A stretch of 64,000 bases of DNA, from contig DATMFF010000006.1 in the NCBI GenBank assembly GCA_035556735.1, forward strand, positions 496,001-560,000, in the 5' to 3' direction. The first letter of the stretch is position 1, and the number at the start of each line of letters is the position of its first letter. The position numbers were made by a program, and so were the translations under genes. Below the pieces are notes generated by a model. It was not told the DNA's origin and did not search any database. It saw only the letters and a program-made list of their open reading frames with translations. This document shows, one piece after another, positions 1 to 8,798 of this stretch. Source of the DNA: CANJBX01 sp035556735 (GTDB lineage Bacteria > Pseudomonadota > Alphaproteobacteria > Rhizobiales > Xanthobacteraceae).

Positions 1-103
1 ATATCCCGTCCTGGAAGCGGCGGGGGATCTGCCGGCCGCGGACGTCGCACAGAGTGATCCGGTCGTGCTGGCCGGAGCCGGATCGCCTGCAACTCGGGGT
101 TAG
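1..103 (+). CDS. possible C-terminal end of an upstream gene
   Basis: One frame is open from the window edge and stops with TAG at 101-103, giving about 33 residues (it ends ...VLAGAGSPATRG). The composition (Val, Ala, Asp, Leu, Pro) looks like a real protein tail in a high-GC genome. The piece is too short to identify, and an open frame of this length can occur by chance here. If real, the gene runs in the same direction as the transporter genes that follow and its body lies outside the window. Confidence 0.3.
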   Translation, partial: YPVLEAAGDLPAADVAQSDPVVLAGAGSPATRG

Positions 104-408
104 AGCGAGCGCAGAATCGCTTAGCGCGCGGGCCGTTCCAGCCCACACGGGAATGGCGGAGCGGGCGCGGGCAAGAGCCTTCGCTGCGTGCGATGAAGGT
201 AGCGGGTGCTGGTATTACAGGCAGACGCGTGCAACGGCGCGTGTTCACGGTTGACGCGCCGCTTGCAATGGGCGAAGGCCCAAGCCGCCGGGGCCCGCCT
301 TCGCACCGCGTGTTTCTGGTTATCGCCTATAATCAAACGGTTGCTCTGGCTGCCGCACGAAGCTAGCATCCGCGCGGGGAACAGACAGCACATAGCGGGA
401 AATCGGGG
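104..408. other. intergenic stretch before tctB
   Basis: About 305 bases with no supportable gene. It contains a perfect TATAAT at 328-333, about 75 bases before the tctB start. No convincing -35 box stands at the usual distance, so this is only a candidate promoter element. Small open frames here have no ribosome binding site and no recognisable composition. Confidence 0.4.
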
Positions 409-1059
409 ATGTCGCGACTGGCTAGTCGAAGCGAATTCATTGTGGCGTTGGTTTTGGTCCTTCTTGGGGCACAGAACATTTTCGCCGCGCAGGCTTTTGG
501 AATCGCGGAGTTTCCGCGTTACGTCAGCTGGCTCTTGATGATCGGCGGCGTCTATGTCGGATTCATTCCGTTCGTGAGGGCGCCGCGCGATCTCGGTTCG
601 TCCTTCGTGCTCGTGATCATTGGAGCGACCGCGCTCTATTTCGGCGCCGAGCTCACGATGGGAACCGCCGGGCGCATGGGGCCTGGCTATTTCCCGCGCC
701 TCCTGGCGTGGCTCATCATCGCCATCGGGATCTTTCTTGGCCTGATGTCGCTCAGCAACGAAGGGCCGCCGATCAGCCCCCCACAGTTCCGGCCGCTGGT
801 CTTCGTGCTGGGGTCGATTTCGATCTTCGGCTACCTGATGGACGTCATCGGGCTGGCGGTGACCGCCGTAGTCATCGTGCTGATTGCGGCACTGGCGCGG
901 CCTCAGTTCAAGATGAGGGAATCGCTGTTGCTCGGCATCGGCCTGTCGATCGGCACCGTCCTGATATTTGTGTACGCCCTCGGGCAGTCTCTGCCGGATT
1001 GTCCGGACGGGATGCGCTGTACGCAGTGGCTGCCGCAGAAGGTGTGGGGGGGGTTCTGA
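409..1059 (+). CDS. tctB: TTT transporter small permease subunit, TctB family
   Basis: This 216-residue membrane protein is the small integral subunit of a tripartite tricarboxylate transporter, which works with TctA and a periplasmic TctC receptor. Four or five hydrophobic segments are visible. The family-typical stretch GPGYFPRLLAWLI lies near residues 87-99, between the first and second helix pairs. Length is normal for TctB. The ATG at 409 follows a G-rich ribosome-binding stretch. The stop is one base away from the GTG start of tctA, so the two are very likely translated together. The substrate cannot be read from this subunit; the eight downstream receptors suggest carboxylates or related small metabolites. 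Confidence 0.88.
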   Translation: MSRLASRSEFIVALVLVLLGAQNIFAAQAFGIAEFPRYVSWLLMIGGVYVGFIPFVRAPRDLGSSFVLVIIGATALYFGAELTMGTAGRMGPGYFPRLLAWLIIAIGIFLGLMSLSNEGPPISPPQFRPLVFVLGSISIFGYLMDVIGLAVTAVVIVLIAALARPQFKMRESLLLGIGLSIGTVLIFVYALGQSLPDCPDGMRCTQWLPQKVWGGF

Positions 1060-1060
1060 C

Positions 1061-2563
1061 GTGGAAGTTCTCAGCAATCTAGCCACCGGCTTCGGGGCCG
1101 CCGGTACCCTCGCCAACCTCGGATTCGCCCTCATTGGGTGTCTGCTCGGCACGCTGATCGGCGTGCTGCCCGGCATTGGTCCGATTCCGACCATCGCGAT
1201 CCTGCTGCCGATCACCTACGGGCTCGACCCGCTGTCCTCGCTGGTGATGCTGGCTGGCATCTATTACGGCGCGGCCTATGGCGGCTCCACCACCTCGATC
1301 CTCGTCAACATGCCGGGCGAGGCGTCGTCGATCGTCACCTGTATCGACGGCCACCAGATGGCCAAACAGGGCCGCGCCGGCGTGGCCCTCGGCGTGTCGG
1401 CGCTCGGCTCGTTCTTCGCGGGCTGCGTCGGGACGATCTTCATCTGCGCCTTCGCTCCGCCGCTCGCGGCGCTCGCGCAGCAGTTCAACTCGCCCGACTA
1501 CTTCTCGCTGATGGTGCTCGGCCTGATCACCGCGGTCGTGCTGGCGCACGGCTCGGTGGTGAAGGCGATCGCGATGATCCTCGTCGGCCTGCTGTTCGGG
1601 CTCGTCGGCACCGACGTCAACAGCGGCGCGACGCGCTTCACCTTCGGCGCGTCGATCCTGTGGGACGGCATCGACTTCCTGCCGCTCGTCATCGGCATGT
1701 TCGGCGTGGTCGAGATCATCCGCAATCTCGAGCAGGGCGAGGCCCACCGCGATCACATCTCCACGCGTTTCCGCGACCTATGGCCCAAGATGTCGGACTT
1801 CCGCGACTCCTGGATGGCGGTCGTGCGCGGCACCGCGCTCGGCTCGCTGCTCGGCATCCTGCCGGGCGGCGGCGCCGTGCTGTCCTCGTTCGCCTCCTAT
1901 ACCGTGGAGAAGAAGGTCGCCAAGGATCCCTCGCGCTTCGGCAAGGGCGCGATCGAGGGCGTCGCGGGTCCCGAGTCGGCGAACAACGCGGCCTCGATGA
2001 CCTCCTTCATCCCGCTGCTCACGCTCGGCCTGCCGTCGAACGCAATCATGGCGCTGATGATGGGCGCCATGATGATCCAGGGCATCCAGCCCGGCTCCGC
2101 GGTGATGACCAGCCGCCCCGAACTGTTCTGGGGCATGGTCGCCTCGATGTGGATCGGCAACCTCATGCTCGTCATCATCAACCTTCCGATGATCGGCATT
2201 TGGGTCAAATTGCTGTCGTTACCGTACCGGTTCCTTTACCCCGCCATCCTGTTGTTCTGCGTGATCGGCGTCTACAGCACGAACAACAACGCGGTGATGA
2301 TGCTGCTGACCGCGGGTTTTGCGGTCTTCGGCTACATCCTCATCAGGCTCGACTGCGAGCCCGCGCCGATGGTGCTGGGCTTCATCCTCGGGCCGCTGAT
2401 GGAGGAGAATTTGCGGCGGTCGCTGGTGCTTTCGCGCGGAGACCCGATCATCTTCCTGCAGCGGCCGATCTCGGCGGTCCTGCTCATCCTCTCCGCCATC
2501 GTCGTGGCGCTGATCGTACTGCCGGCGTTCCGCAAGACTCGCGAGGAGGCCTTCCAGGAATAA
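1061..2563 (+). CDS. tctA: TTT transporter large permease subunit, TctA family
   Basis: This 500-residue polytopic inner-membrane protein is the large transport subunit of a TTT system. It has the two-fold repeated glycine-rich segments typical of TctA: GTLIGVLPGIGPIPT near residues 25-40 and GSLLGILPGGGAVLSS near 260-276. It also has YGGSTTSILVNMPGE near 70-85 and a matching PESANNAASMTSFIPL in the second half. I take the GTG at 1061 as the start: it lies one base after the tctB stop, the frame gives the usual family length, and the upstream extension would overlap tctB. It is the only large TTT permease in the window, so the nine receptors here must share it or use permeases elsewhere. Confidence 0.92.
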   Translation: MEVLSNLATGFGAAGTLANLGFALIGCLLGTLIGVLPGIGPIPTIAILLPITYGLDPLSSLVMLAGIYYGAAYGGSTTSILVNMPGEASSIVTCIDGHQMAKQGRAGVALGVSALGSFFAGCVGTIFICAFAPPLAALAQQFNSPDYFSLMVLGLITAVVLAHGSVVKAIAMILVGLLFGLVGTDVNSGATRFTFGASILWDGIDFLPLVIGMFGVVEIIRNLEQGEAHRDHISTRFRDLWPKMSDFRDSWMAVVRGTALGSLLGILPGGGAVLSSFASYTVEKKVAKDPSRFGKGAIEGVAGPESANNAASMTSFIPLLTLGLPSNAIMALMMGAMMIQGIQPGSAVMTSRPELFWGMVASMWIGNLMLVIINLPMIGIWVKLLSLPYRFLYPAILLFCVIGVYSTNNNAVMMLLTAGFAVFGYILIRLDCEPAPMVLGFILGPLMEENLRRSLVLSRGDPIIFLQRPISAVLLILSAIVVALIVLPAFRKTREEAFQE

Positions 2564-2775
2564 CCGGGACGTCTGCGGCGTTCTTAAGGGAAGATGACCC
2601 CGAAGGGGCGCGCCGTTGACGCGTTCGTAAGCTTGATACCGCTGCCCGGCTGCGATGCCGGCAAGCATAAGATAACGATCGGCAGCGGATCATGGCCGTC
2701 CGGGTGCACGTCCTGCCAGGACTGTGCATCCGGCAACGGCAACGGCCACGTCGCGCACGCGCGATCAGGGGGGAA

Positions 2776-3768
2776 ATGACGATGCGAGGCAGGTCATTCG
2801 ACTTGGTGCGTTCCGCGCTCGCGGCTGCTGCCCTGCTGGCCGCCGCGGCGCCGATGCCCGCCGCCGCGCAGCCATATCCCGATCGCGACATCCACTTCGT
2901 CTGCGTATTCCCGCCCGGCAGCGGCGCCGACGTGCTGGTGCGCTACTTCGCAGAGAAGGTGCGCCCGCTGACCGGCAAGAACGTCATCGTCGAGAACCGC
3001 TCGGGCGCCGGCGGAAACATCGGCATCGAATACGTCGCCCGTTCCAAGCCGGATGGCTACACGATCCTCGTGCACGGCGCGACCGGCGTCGCCGCCAGCA
3101 TGAGCCTCTTCAAGAATCCCCCGGTGGACGTCGCCAAGACCATCCAGGTCGCCGCCACCATCAACCGCCAGCCGTTCATGATCCTGGTGGACGCCAAGTC
3201 GCCCTACAAGACGCTCGCCGACCTCACCGAGGCCATGAAGAAGAAAGGCGACAAGGCGGCCTATGCGACCGCGGCTCCCGTCGGCTCCGTCATCGGCGAG
3301 ATCTACAAGAAGGGCACCGGCGTCACCGCGCAGGAGGTCACCTACAAGAACGCGATCGACTCGCTCAACGAGCAGCTCGCGGGCGTGATCGACTACAGCG
3401 TGCACGATCCCGTCTATGCCCTGGCGCAGCATCGCGAGGGACGCCTGCGCATCCTCGCGGTGAGCACCGCGGACCGGCTCAAGGCCAACCCGGAGTTTCC
3501 GACGCTCAAGGAACTGGGCGTCACCGACGTCAACATGATGGGCTGGTGGGCGGCGATGGTGCCCGCCGGCACGCCGCGGCCCATCGTTGCGCAGATCAAC
3601 ACGTGGTTCGACCGGGTGGTCGGATCGGAAGAGACCAGGCAGTTCCTCGCGAGGTTCGGCGGCGACCAGTTCACGCTGACGCCGGACAAGGCGCAGGAGC
3701 TGTTCCTGCAGGACATCAAGAATTGGGCTGAGTTCGTGAAGATCGCCAAGATCCAGCCGCAAGGCTGA
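2776..3768 (+). CDS. TctC/Bug-type periplasmic binding protein, array member 1
   Basis: This is a 330-residue extracytoplasmic binding receptor of the Bug (TctC) family. It has an N-terminal signal peptide (hydrophobic Ala/Leu run, likely cut near residue 31) followed by the family start PYPDRDIHFVC. Array hallmarks are FPPGSGADVLVRYF, IVENRSGAGGNI, SKPDGYTI and the C-terminal IQPQG. The ligand-loop region reads TAAPVGSVIGE and the later pocket segment HDPVYAL. Two in-frame ATGs (2776 and 2782) follow a run of G residues; the second has the better spacing. It begins 212 bases after tctA in the same direction, so it is the likeliest direct partner of the TctAB pair. The ligand is unknown. Confidence 0.88.
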   Translation: MTMRGRSFDLVRSALAAAALLAAAAPMPAAAQPYPDRDIHFVCVFPPGSGADVLVRYFAEKVRPLTGKNVIVENRSGAGGNIGIEYVARSKPDGYTILVHGATGVAASMSLFKNPPVDVAKTIQVAATINRQPFMILVDAKSPYKTLADLTEAMKKKGDKAAYATAAPVGSVIGEIYKKGTGVTAQEVTYKNAIDSLNEQLAGVIDYSVHDPVYALAQHREGRLRILAVSTADRLKANPEFPTLKELGVTDVNMMGWWAAMVPAGTPRPIVAQINTWFDRVVGSEETRQFLARFGGDQFTLTPDKAQELFLQDIKNWAEFVKIAKIQPQG

Positions 3769-3917
3769 TCTTGGCCGCAGTGCCGGCCTGGGACATCTGG
3801 TCACGTGGTCCGGTTTGGGAGTTGGCGCATGCTGCGGCAGGGTTTGCCGGTTGCATGAGCTGGAAAGTGGTGCAGCGGCGAACCGCTGCACGAAGTCACA
3901 ACGAGGAGAGAAACGAT

Positions 3918-4901
3918 ATGATGAATCGATGGGCCAGCGCAGGCGCGCCGGTTTTGGCATTGGCCGCGGCCTTGGCCATGACGCCGTTCGGCGCCAAAGC
4001 GCAGCAATATCCTTCTCAGGATATTCATTTCATTTGCGCGTTCCCGCCGGGCAGCGGTGCCGACGTGCTGGTGCGTTACTTCGCCGAGAAGGTCCGGCCG
4101 CTCACCGGCAAGAACCTGATCGTCGAGAACAAGTCCGGCGCCGGCGGCAACATCGCGCAGGAATACGTCGGCCGCTCCAAGCCGGACGGCTACACGATCT
4201 TCGTGCACGCGGGCAGCGCCGTCGCCGCCAACGTCTCGATGTTCAAGAAGCCGGTGTTCGCGGACGTCGGCAAGGCGTTCCAGGTCGCGGCGACCATCAA
4301 CCGCCAGCCGTTCATGCTCGTCGTCGACGCCAAGTCGCCGTACAAGACCACGGCCGAGCTGACCGAGGCCATGAAGAAAAAGGGCGACAAGGCGAGCTAC
4401 GCCTATGCCGCGCCGACCGGCCAGGTCATGGGCGAACTCTACAAGGTCGCCACCGGCATCAAGGCGCTGGAGGTCGGCTACAAGACCGCTCCGGATTCGC
4501 TCAACGACCTCGCGAGCGGCGCGGTCGACTACGGCATGCACGATCCGGTGTTCGCGCTCGCGCAGCAGCGTGAGGGGCGCCTCCGCATCCTCGGCGTGAG
4601 CACGGGCGAACGCCTGCAGGCCTCGCCGGAGCTTCCGACGATGACCGAGCAGGGCATCCCGATGGACCTCACCGGCTGGTGGGCCGCCATGGTTCCGGCC
4701 GGAACGCCGAAGCCGGTGGTCGACCAGATCAACAAGTGGTTCACGCAGGTGGTGAGCTCGCCGGAGACCAAGGCGTTCCTCAACAAGTTCGGCGGTGACC
4801 CGCTGATCGAGAGCCCCGAGGCCGCCCAGAAGCGTCTCGTCAACGACGTCGAGAAGTGGAAGAAGTACATCGAGGTCGCCAAGATCACCCCGCAGGGCTA
4901 G
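3918..4901 (+). CDS. TctC/Bug-type periplasmic binding protein, array member 2
   Basis: 327 residues with an N-terminal signal peptide ending near AKAQ and then QYPSQDIHFICAFPPGSG. It is very close in sequence to member 1 over its whole length: ADVLVRYFAEKVRPLTGKN is shared almost exactly, with SGAGGNIAQEY and SKPDGYTI following. The ligand-loop region is YAAPTGQVMGE and the pocket segment HDPVFAL. A clear GAGGAGAG ribosome site stands 7 bases before the ATG at 3918; a second ATG follows at once. The gene ends with ITPQG and is followed by a strong intrinsic terminator, so members 1 and 2 may share the tctBA transcript while later ones do not. Confidence 0.88.
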   Translation: MMNRWASAGAPVLALAAALAMTPFGAKAQQYPSQDIHFICAFPPGSGADVLVRYFAEKVRPLTGKNLIVENKSGAGGNIAQEYVGRSKPDGYTIFVHAGSAVAANVSMFKKPVFADVGKAFQVAATINRQPFMLVVDAKSPYKTTAELTEAMKKKGDKASYAYAAPTGQVMGELYKVATGIKALEVGYKTAPDSLNDLASGAVDYGMHDPVFALAQQREGRLRILGVSTGERLQASPELPTMTEQGIPMDLTGWWAAMVPAGTPKPVVDQINKWFTQVVSSPETKAFLNKFGGDPLIESPEAAQKRLVNDVEKWKKYIEVAKITPQG

Positions 4902-5215
4902 ACCGAATAGCCCAGGGTTAATTGACTTTCGCCGCGTGCAGCGGCGAGCATCGGGCGCGGTGACGATTGTCACCGCGCCCTTTTTTGTTGCGGAACGCTG
5001 CAAACAAACATCGCAGCCGCGCGAGAAGAGACGAGGCACGAGCGTCTTCGTGCCGATGGGAGGAACGATGACATCACGGCCGTCCGCGGGCGGCGGCCGC
5101 CGCTACATGATCACGCACAACCGATGTCACGCCGGGGCGGCGCAGTGATGCGCCGCAGCGGTCGCAACGATGCTTCGCTCGCTGAACAAATCACAATGAT
5201 CCAGGGAGAGAACAC
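4902..5215. other. intergenic stretch between array members 2 and 3
   Basis: 314 bases without a supportable gene. It holds the intrinsic terminator at 4953-4986. The remaining 230 bases lead to the AGGGAGAG ribosome site of member 3 and must include that gene's promoter if the terminator works. I see no clear -35/-10 pair. Confidence 0.5.
4953..4986 (+). terminator. intrinsic terminator after array member 2
   Basis: A perfect 12-bp stem, GGGCGCGGTGAC paired with GTCACCGCGCCC, encloses a 4-base loop GATT and is followed at once by six T residues. It lies 51 bases after the stop of array member 2 and should end the tctBA-receptor transcript there. Confidence 0.9.
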
Positions 5216-6196
5216 ATGAAGGTTGCCGCACTGACACGCATCGCCGCCCCGTTGGCGCTCGTTGCCGGCCTTGCCGGCGCACCGGGCACGGCCCGTGCGC
5301 AGGCCTACCCCGACCGCGACATCCACTTCGTCTGCGCCTTCCCGCCCGGCAGCGGCGCGGACGTGCTGGTGCGCTACTTCGCGGAAAAAGTCCGTCCCCT
5401 CACGAACAAGTCCATCATCGTGGAGAACAAGGCCGGTGCCGGGGGGCATATCGCGCTGGAATATGTCGCGCGCTCCAGGCCCGACGGCTACACCGTGTTC
5501 GTGCATGCGGGCAGCGGCGTCGCCGCCAGCATGAGCCTCTTGAAGGCGCCGCCGGTCGACGTGGCCAAGCAGATCGAGGTGGCGGGCACGATCAACCGGC
5601 AGCCGTACATGATCGTCGTCCACGCCAGCACGCCGCACAAGAGCCTCGCCGACCTGACGAAGGTGCTCAAGGAAAAGGGCGAGAAGGCGAGCTACGGCAC
5701 GTCCAATCCGAGCTCGACGATCGTGGCGGAGACCTACAAGCACGTCATGGGCCTGAAGACGGTGCAGGTCGACTATCGGACCGGCGCCGACATGGTCAAC
5801 GACGTGGCGAGCGGTGCGCTCGATTTCGCCTCGGCCGATCCGGTGCAGGCGCTGAGCATGGCGAAGAAGGGCGACTGGCGCATCCTGGGCATCAGCAGCG
5901 GCGAGCGCCTGCAAGCGACCGGCAGCCTGCCCACGATGACGGAGCAGGGCATCAAGATGGACGTCACCGGCTGGTGGGCAGCGATGGTGCCGACGGGCAC
6001 GCCCAAGCCCGTCGTCGCGCAGATCAACAAGTGGTTCACCCAGGTGGTCGGCACCGAGGACACGAAGAAGTTTCTCGGACAGTTCGGCGGCGATCCGCTG
6101 ATCGAGACGCCCGAGGCCGCGCAGGCGCGCCTGCTGCGGGACATCAAATCGTGGGCCGACAACGTCAAGCTCGCGAAGATCGTGCCGCAGGGTTGA
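5216..6196 (+). CDS. TctC/Bug-type periplasmic binding protein, array member 3
   Basis: 326 residues with a signal peptide (Ala/Leu-rich, ending ...GTARAQA) and the family core AYPDRDIHFVCAFPPGSG. The ATG at 5216 is preceded by AGGGAGAG at good spacing. It differs from its neighbours at positions likely to touch ligand: the loop reads TSNPSSTIVAE, and the pocket segment reads SADPVQAL where members 1 and 2 have HDPV(Y/F)AL. It also has AGAGGHIALEY where the others have GGNI. It ends with IVPQG. These changes suggest a different ligand range. It sits behind the terminator at 4953, so it probably has its own promoter. Confidence 0.88.
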   Translation: MKVAALTRIAAPLALVAGLAGAPGTARAQAYPDRDIHFVCAFPPGSGADVLVRYFAEKVRPLTNKSIIVENKAGAGGHIALEYVARSRPDGYTVFVHAGSGVAASMSLLKAPPVDVAKQIEVAGTINRQPYMIVVHASTPHKSLADLTKVLKEKGEKASYGTSNPSSTIVAETYKHVMGLKTVQVDYRTGADMVNDVASGALDFASADPVQALSMAKKGDWRILGISSGERLQATGSLPTMTEQGIKMDVTGWWAAMVPTGTPKPVVAQINKWFTQVVGTEDTKKFLGQFGGDPLIETPEAAQARLLRDIKSWADNVKLAKIVPQG

Positions 6197-6584
6197 TCGC
6201 TGCCCAACGGTATGCCGCTGCGCTCGCCCGCAGTGGGACGCGATGTGCCGGGACCGGCGCGCAGAGCGCCGGGACCCGATGCCGCGACATCTTGGACTAG
6301 GTCGGACGCCCGCGAGTAGTTAAGATGCGGCACGAGCCGCACGCCGCGCGATCATCGCCGCGGCCGGATTGGCTCGCGGGGGAACGCCATGGACGCACGC
6401 AAGCCGCGTCGATCCCGTGCCGCACGCGCCGCGGCCGCACGACGCGTGCACGCGCATGCCGGTCCTCGCGAAGATCACAGGGCATCCTGCGAGACGGGAC
6501 GCACGCGCGCAGGCGCTGCCGCGTCCAACGATATTCACTGACGCCGGAACAGGCGCAGATACACGCCGGGAGAGGGAGGACGAC
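6197..6584. other. intergenic stretch between array members 3 and 4
   Basis: 388 very G+C-rich bases without a gene I can support. A short hairpin (CCGGCGC / GCGCCGG near 6254-6272) has no T-run behind it. Open frames on both strands are Arg-rich shadows. The right end carries the AGAGGGAGG ribosome site of the next gene. Confidence 0.45.
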
Positions 6585-7607
6585 ATGGGGAGCCTTTTTG
6601 AGATGCGCCGTTGGGGCGCTGCAGCGAGTGGACGGATCGGCAGAATCGGCAGGATCGTCTTGCCGGCGCTCGCCGCCGCGGCGGCGCTGGCCGTCGGCCC
6701 TGCGGGCGCGCAGCAGTATCCGAGCCAGGATATCCATCTCATCAGTGCATTCCCGCCGGGCAGCGGCGCGGACGTGCTCGTGCGCTATTTCGGCGAGAAG
6801 CTGCGCGTCGCGAGCGGGCACACGGTCATCGTCGAGAACAAGCCGGGCGCCGGCGGCAACATCGCGACCGAATACACCGCGCGCTCCAAGCCGGACGGCT
6901 ATACGATCTTCGTGCATGCCGGCAACACGCTCGCGTCGAATCACTACCTGATCCGCAACAATCCGGTTGATCCCGCCAAGCAGATCCAGATCGCCGCGAC
7001 CATCAACCGGCAGGCCTTCATGCTGGCGGTCGAGACGCGCAGTCCGTTCAAGACCGTCGCCGACCTCACCGCGCACCTCAAGCAGCGCGGCGAGAAGGGC
7101 ACCTACGCCACCGCGGCCAATTCCGGCGTGATCATGTGCGCGATGTACAAGGAACTCGCGGGGCTGAAGTCGGTCGAGGTCAATTACAAGATGGCGAAGG
7201 ATTCGCTGAACGACATGGCGGCCGGCACGGTCGACTTCGCCTGTCACGATCCTGTCTTCGTGCTGTCGCAGCAGCGCGAGGGGCGGTTGCGCATCCTCGG
7301 AGTTGCATCCGCTGATCGATTGAAAGCCGCGCCCGACATCCCGACGATGAAGGAGCAGGGCTACAACATGGATCTCGTCGGCTGGTTCTCGGCGATGGTG
7401 CCGTCCGCGACGCCGCGTCCAATCGTCAATCAGATTAACAAGTGGTTCAATGACATTCTCGCGACCGAGGAGACCAAGAAGTTTATCACTAACTTCGGTG
7501 GCGATCCGTGGTCGAGCACGCCCGACGAAGGTCAGGCGCGTCTCTTGAAAGACATCAAGGATTGGGAGGAGTACGTGCGGGTCGCCAAGCTCAAGCCGCA
7601 GGGTTAA
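6585..7607 (+). CDS. TctC/Bug-type periplasmic binding protein, array member 4
   Basis: 340 residues, the longest of the array because of a longer N-terminus before the signal peptide hydrophobic core (Gly/Arg/Ile-rich, then Leu/Ala-rich, ending GPAGAQ). The family core follows: QYPSQDIHLISAFPPGSG. The usual Cys of HF(V/I)C is Ser here. The ligand loop reads TAANSGVIMCA and the pocket segment HDPVFVL. The ATG at 6585 follows AGAGGGAGGACGAC, an excellent ribosome site; frame extensions upstream look non-coding. It ends LKPQG, and its sequence from about position 30 aligns end to end with the other members. Confidence 0.87.
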   Translation: MGSLFEMRRWGAAASGRIGRIGRIVLPALAAAAALAVGPAGAQQYPSQDIHLISAFPPGSGADVLVRYFGEKLRVASGHTVIVENKPGAGGNIATEYTARSKPDGYTIFVHAGNTLASNHYLIRNNPVDPAKQIQIAATINRQAFMLAVETRSPFKTVADLTAHLKQRGEKGTYATAANSGVIMCAMYKELAGLKSVEVNYKMAKDSLNDMAAGTVDFACHDPVFVLSQQREGRLRILGVASADRLKAAPDIPTMKEQGYNMDLVGWFSAMVPSATPRPIVNQINKWFNDILATEETKKFITNFGGDPWSSTPDEGQARLLKDIKDWEEYVRVAKLKPQG

Positions 7608-7739
7608 TGAGCGGTTGGCGCAGCCCGCGATACGCGAAGAAAAATTTACCGCCGACATGTGAAGGTGAGGGCGGGGAGCGATAGCGCGGCCGATGCCGTG
7701 GTTCGGCCGCGAATGACACTGGTTCACTGGAGAAGCATT

Positions 7740-8720
7740 ATGGATAGACGTTCGTTTCAACTGCTCGGTGCGGCCTTCATGGCTGCAACGGTCGCCGGCG
7801 CTCCGCTCGGCGCCTCAGCCCAGTCGTATCCCTCGCAGGATATCCACGTGATCTGCGCGTTCCCGGCGGGAAGCGGCGCGGACGTGCTGGTGCGTTACTT
7901 TGCCGAGAAGCTGCGCGAGAAGGCCGGCAAGGCCGTGATCGTCGAGAACAAGGTCGGCGCCGCGGGCAACATCGCCGCCGAATACACCGCGCGGGCCAAG
8001 CCCGACGGCTACACCATCCACATCCACGCCGGCTCGTCGACCGCGGCCAACTACTGGCTGTTCAAGAAGCCGCCGATCGATCCGTCGAAGGATCTGCAGG
8101 TCGTCGCCACGCTCAACAAGCAGCCGTTCATGGTCGTTGTCGCGGCCAACAGCCCCTACAAGAAGCTCTCCGACCTCACCGAGGCGATGCTCAAGAAGGG
8201 CGACAAGGCGAGCTACGCCGAATCGAACACGACCGGCAAGGTCATGGGCGAGCTCTACAAGCAGGCGACCGGCGTGAAGGCGGTCGACGTTCCGTACCGT
8301 ACGGCAAACGACTCGCTCAACGACTTCGCGAGCGGCGTCATCGACTACGGCATGATGGACCCGGTGTTCGCCCTCGTGCAGGAGCGCGCAGGCCGTCTGC
8401 GCAGCCTGGCCGTCAGTTCGCCGGCCCGCATGGGCGCGGTCCCGAACCTTCCGACCATGAGCGAGTCGGGCGTCAAGGGCGTCGAGCTGTTCGGCTGGTT
8501 CGCGGCCATGGTGCCGTCGGCGACGCCGCGGCCGATCGTCGATCAGCTCAACAAGTGGTTGAACGAGATCGAGGCCACCCCCGAGACCAAGGCCTACCTC
8601 AATAAGTTCGGCGGCGATCCCTGGATCTCCACGCCGGAACAAGGTCAGGCTCAGCTCGTCAAGGACCAGAAGGCCTGGGAAGGCTACGTCAAAGCCGCGG
8701 GCATCCAGCCGCAAGGCTGA
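7740..8720 (+). CDS. TctC/Bug-type periplasmic binding protein, array member 5
   Basis: 326 residues. The N-terminus MDRRSFQLLGAAF resembles a Tat-like or strong Sec signal and is followed by the array core SYPSQDIHVICAFPAGSG. The ligand loop reads ESNTTGKVMGE. The pocket segment reads MMDPVFAL, so Met replaces the usual His before Asp-Pro. It ends IQPQG and shares GGDPWISTPEQGQ with members 4 and 7. Only 132 bases separate it from member 4, and I see no terminator between them, so they may be co-transcribed. A terminator follows directly after its stop. Confidence 0.87.
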   Translation: MDRRSFQLLGAAFMAATVAGAPLGASAQSYPSQDIHVICAFPAGSGADVLVRYFAEKLREKAGKAVIVENKVGAAGNIAAEYTARAKPDGYTIHIHAGSSTAANYWLFKKPPIDPSKDLQVVATLNKQPFMVVVAANSPYKKLSDLTEAMLKKGDKASYAESNTTGKVMGELYKQATGVKAVDVPYRTANDSLNDFASGVIDYGMMDPVFALVQERAGRLRSLAVSSPARMGAVPNLPTMSESGVKGVELFGWFAAMVPSATPRPIVDQLNKWLNEIEATPETKAYLNKFGGDPWISTPEQGQAQLVKDQKAWEGYVKAAGIQPQG

Positions 8721-8729
8721 CGAAACAGA

Positions 8730-8755
8730 CGGCGGCGCCAAGCGCCGCCGTTTTT
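8730..8755 (+). terminator. intrinsic terminator after array member 5
   Basis: The stem CGGCGGCG / CGCCGCCG with a 5-base loop is followed by TTTTTC. It lies 10 bases after the stop of array member 5 and splits the array into separate transcription units. Confidence 0.85.
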
Positions 8756-8798
8756 CTTTCAACGCGGCCTCAAGTCCGCGACATCGGGAGCGACCCAA

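Noticed and set aside
121..1215. Long leftward open frame of 364 codons across tctB
   Set aside because: It is antisense to tctB and the tctA start, is Arg/His/Pro-rich, and has no domain. It is a shadow of high-GC coding.
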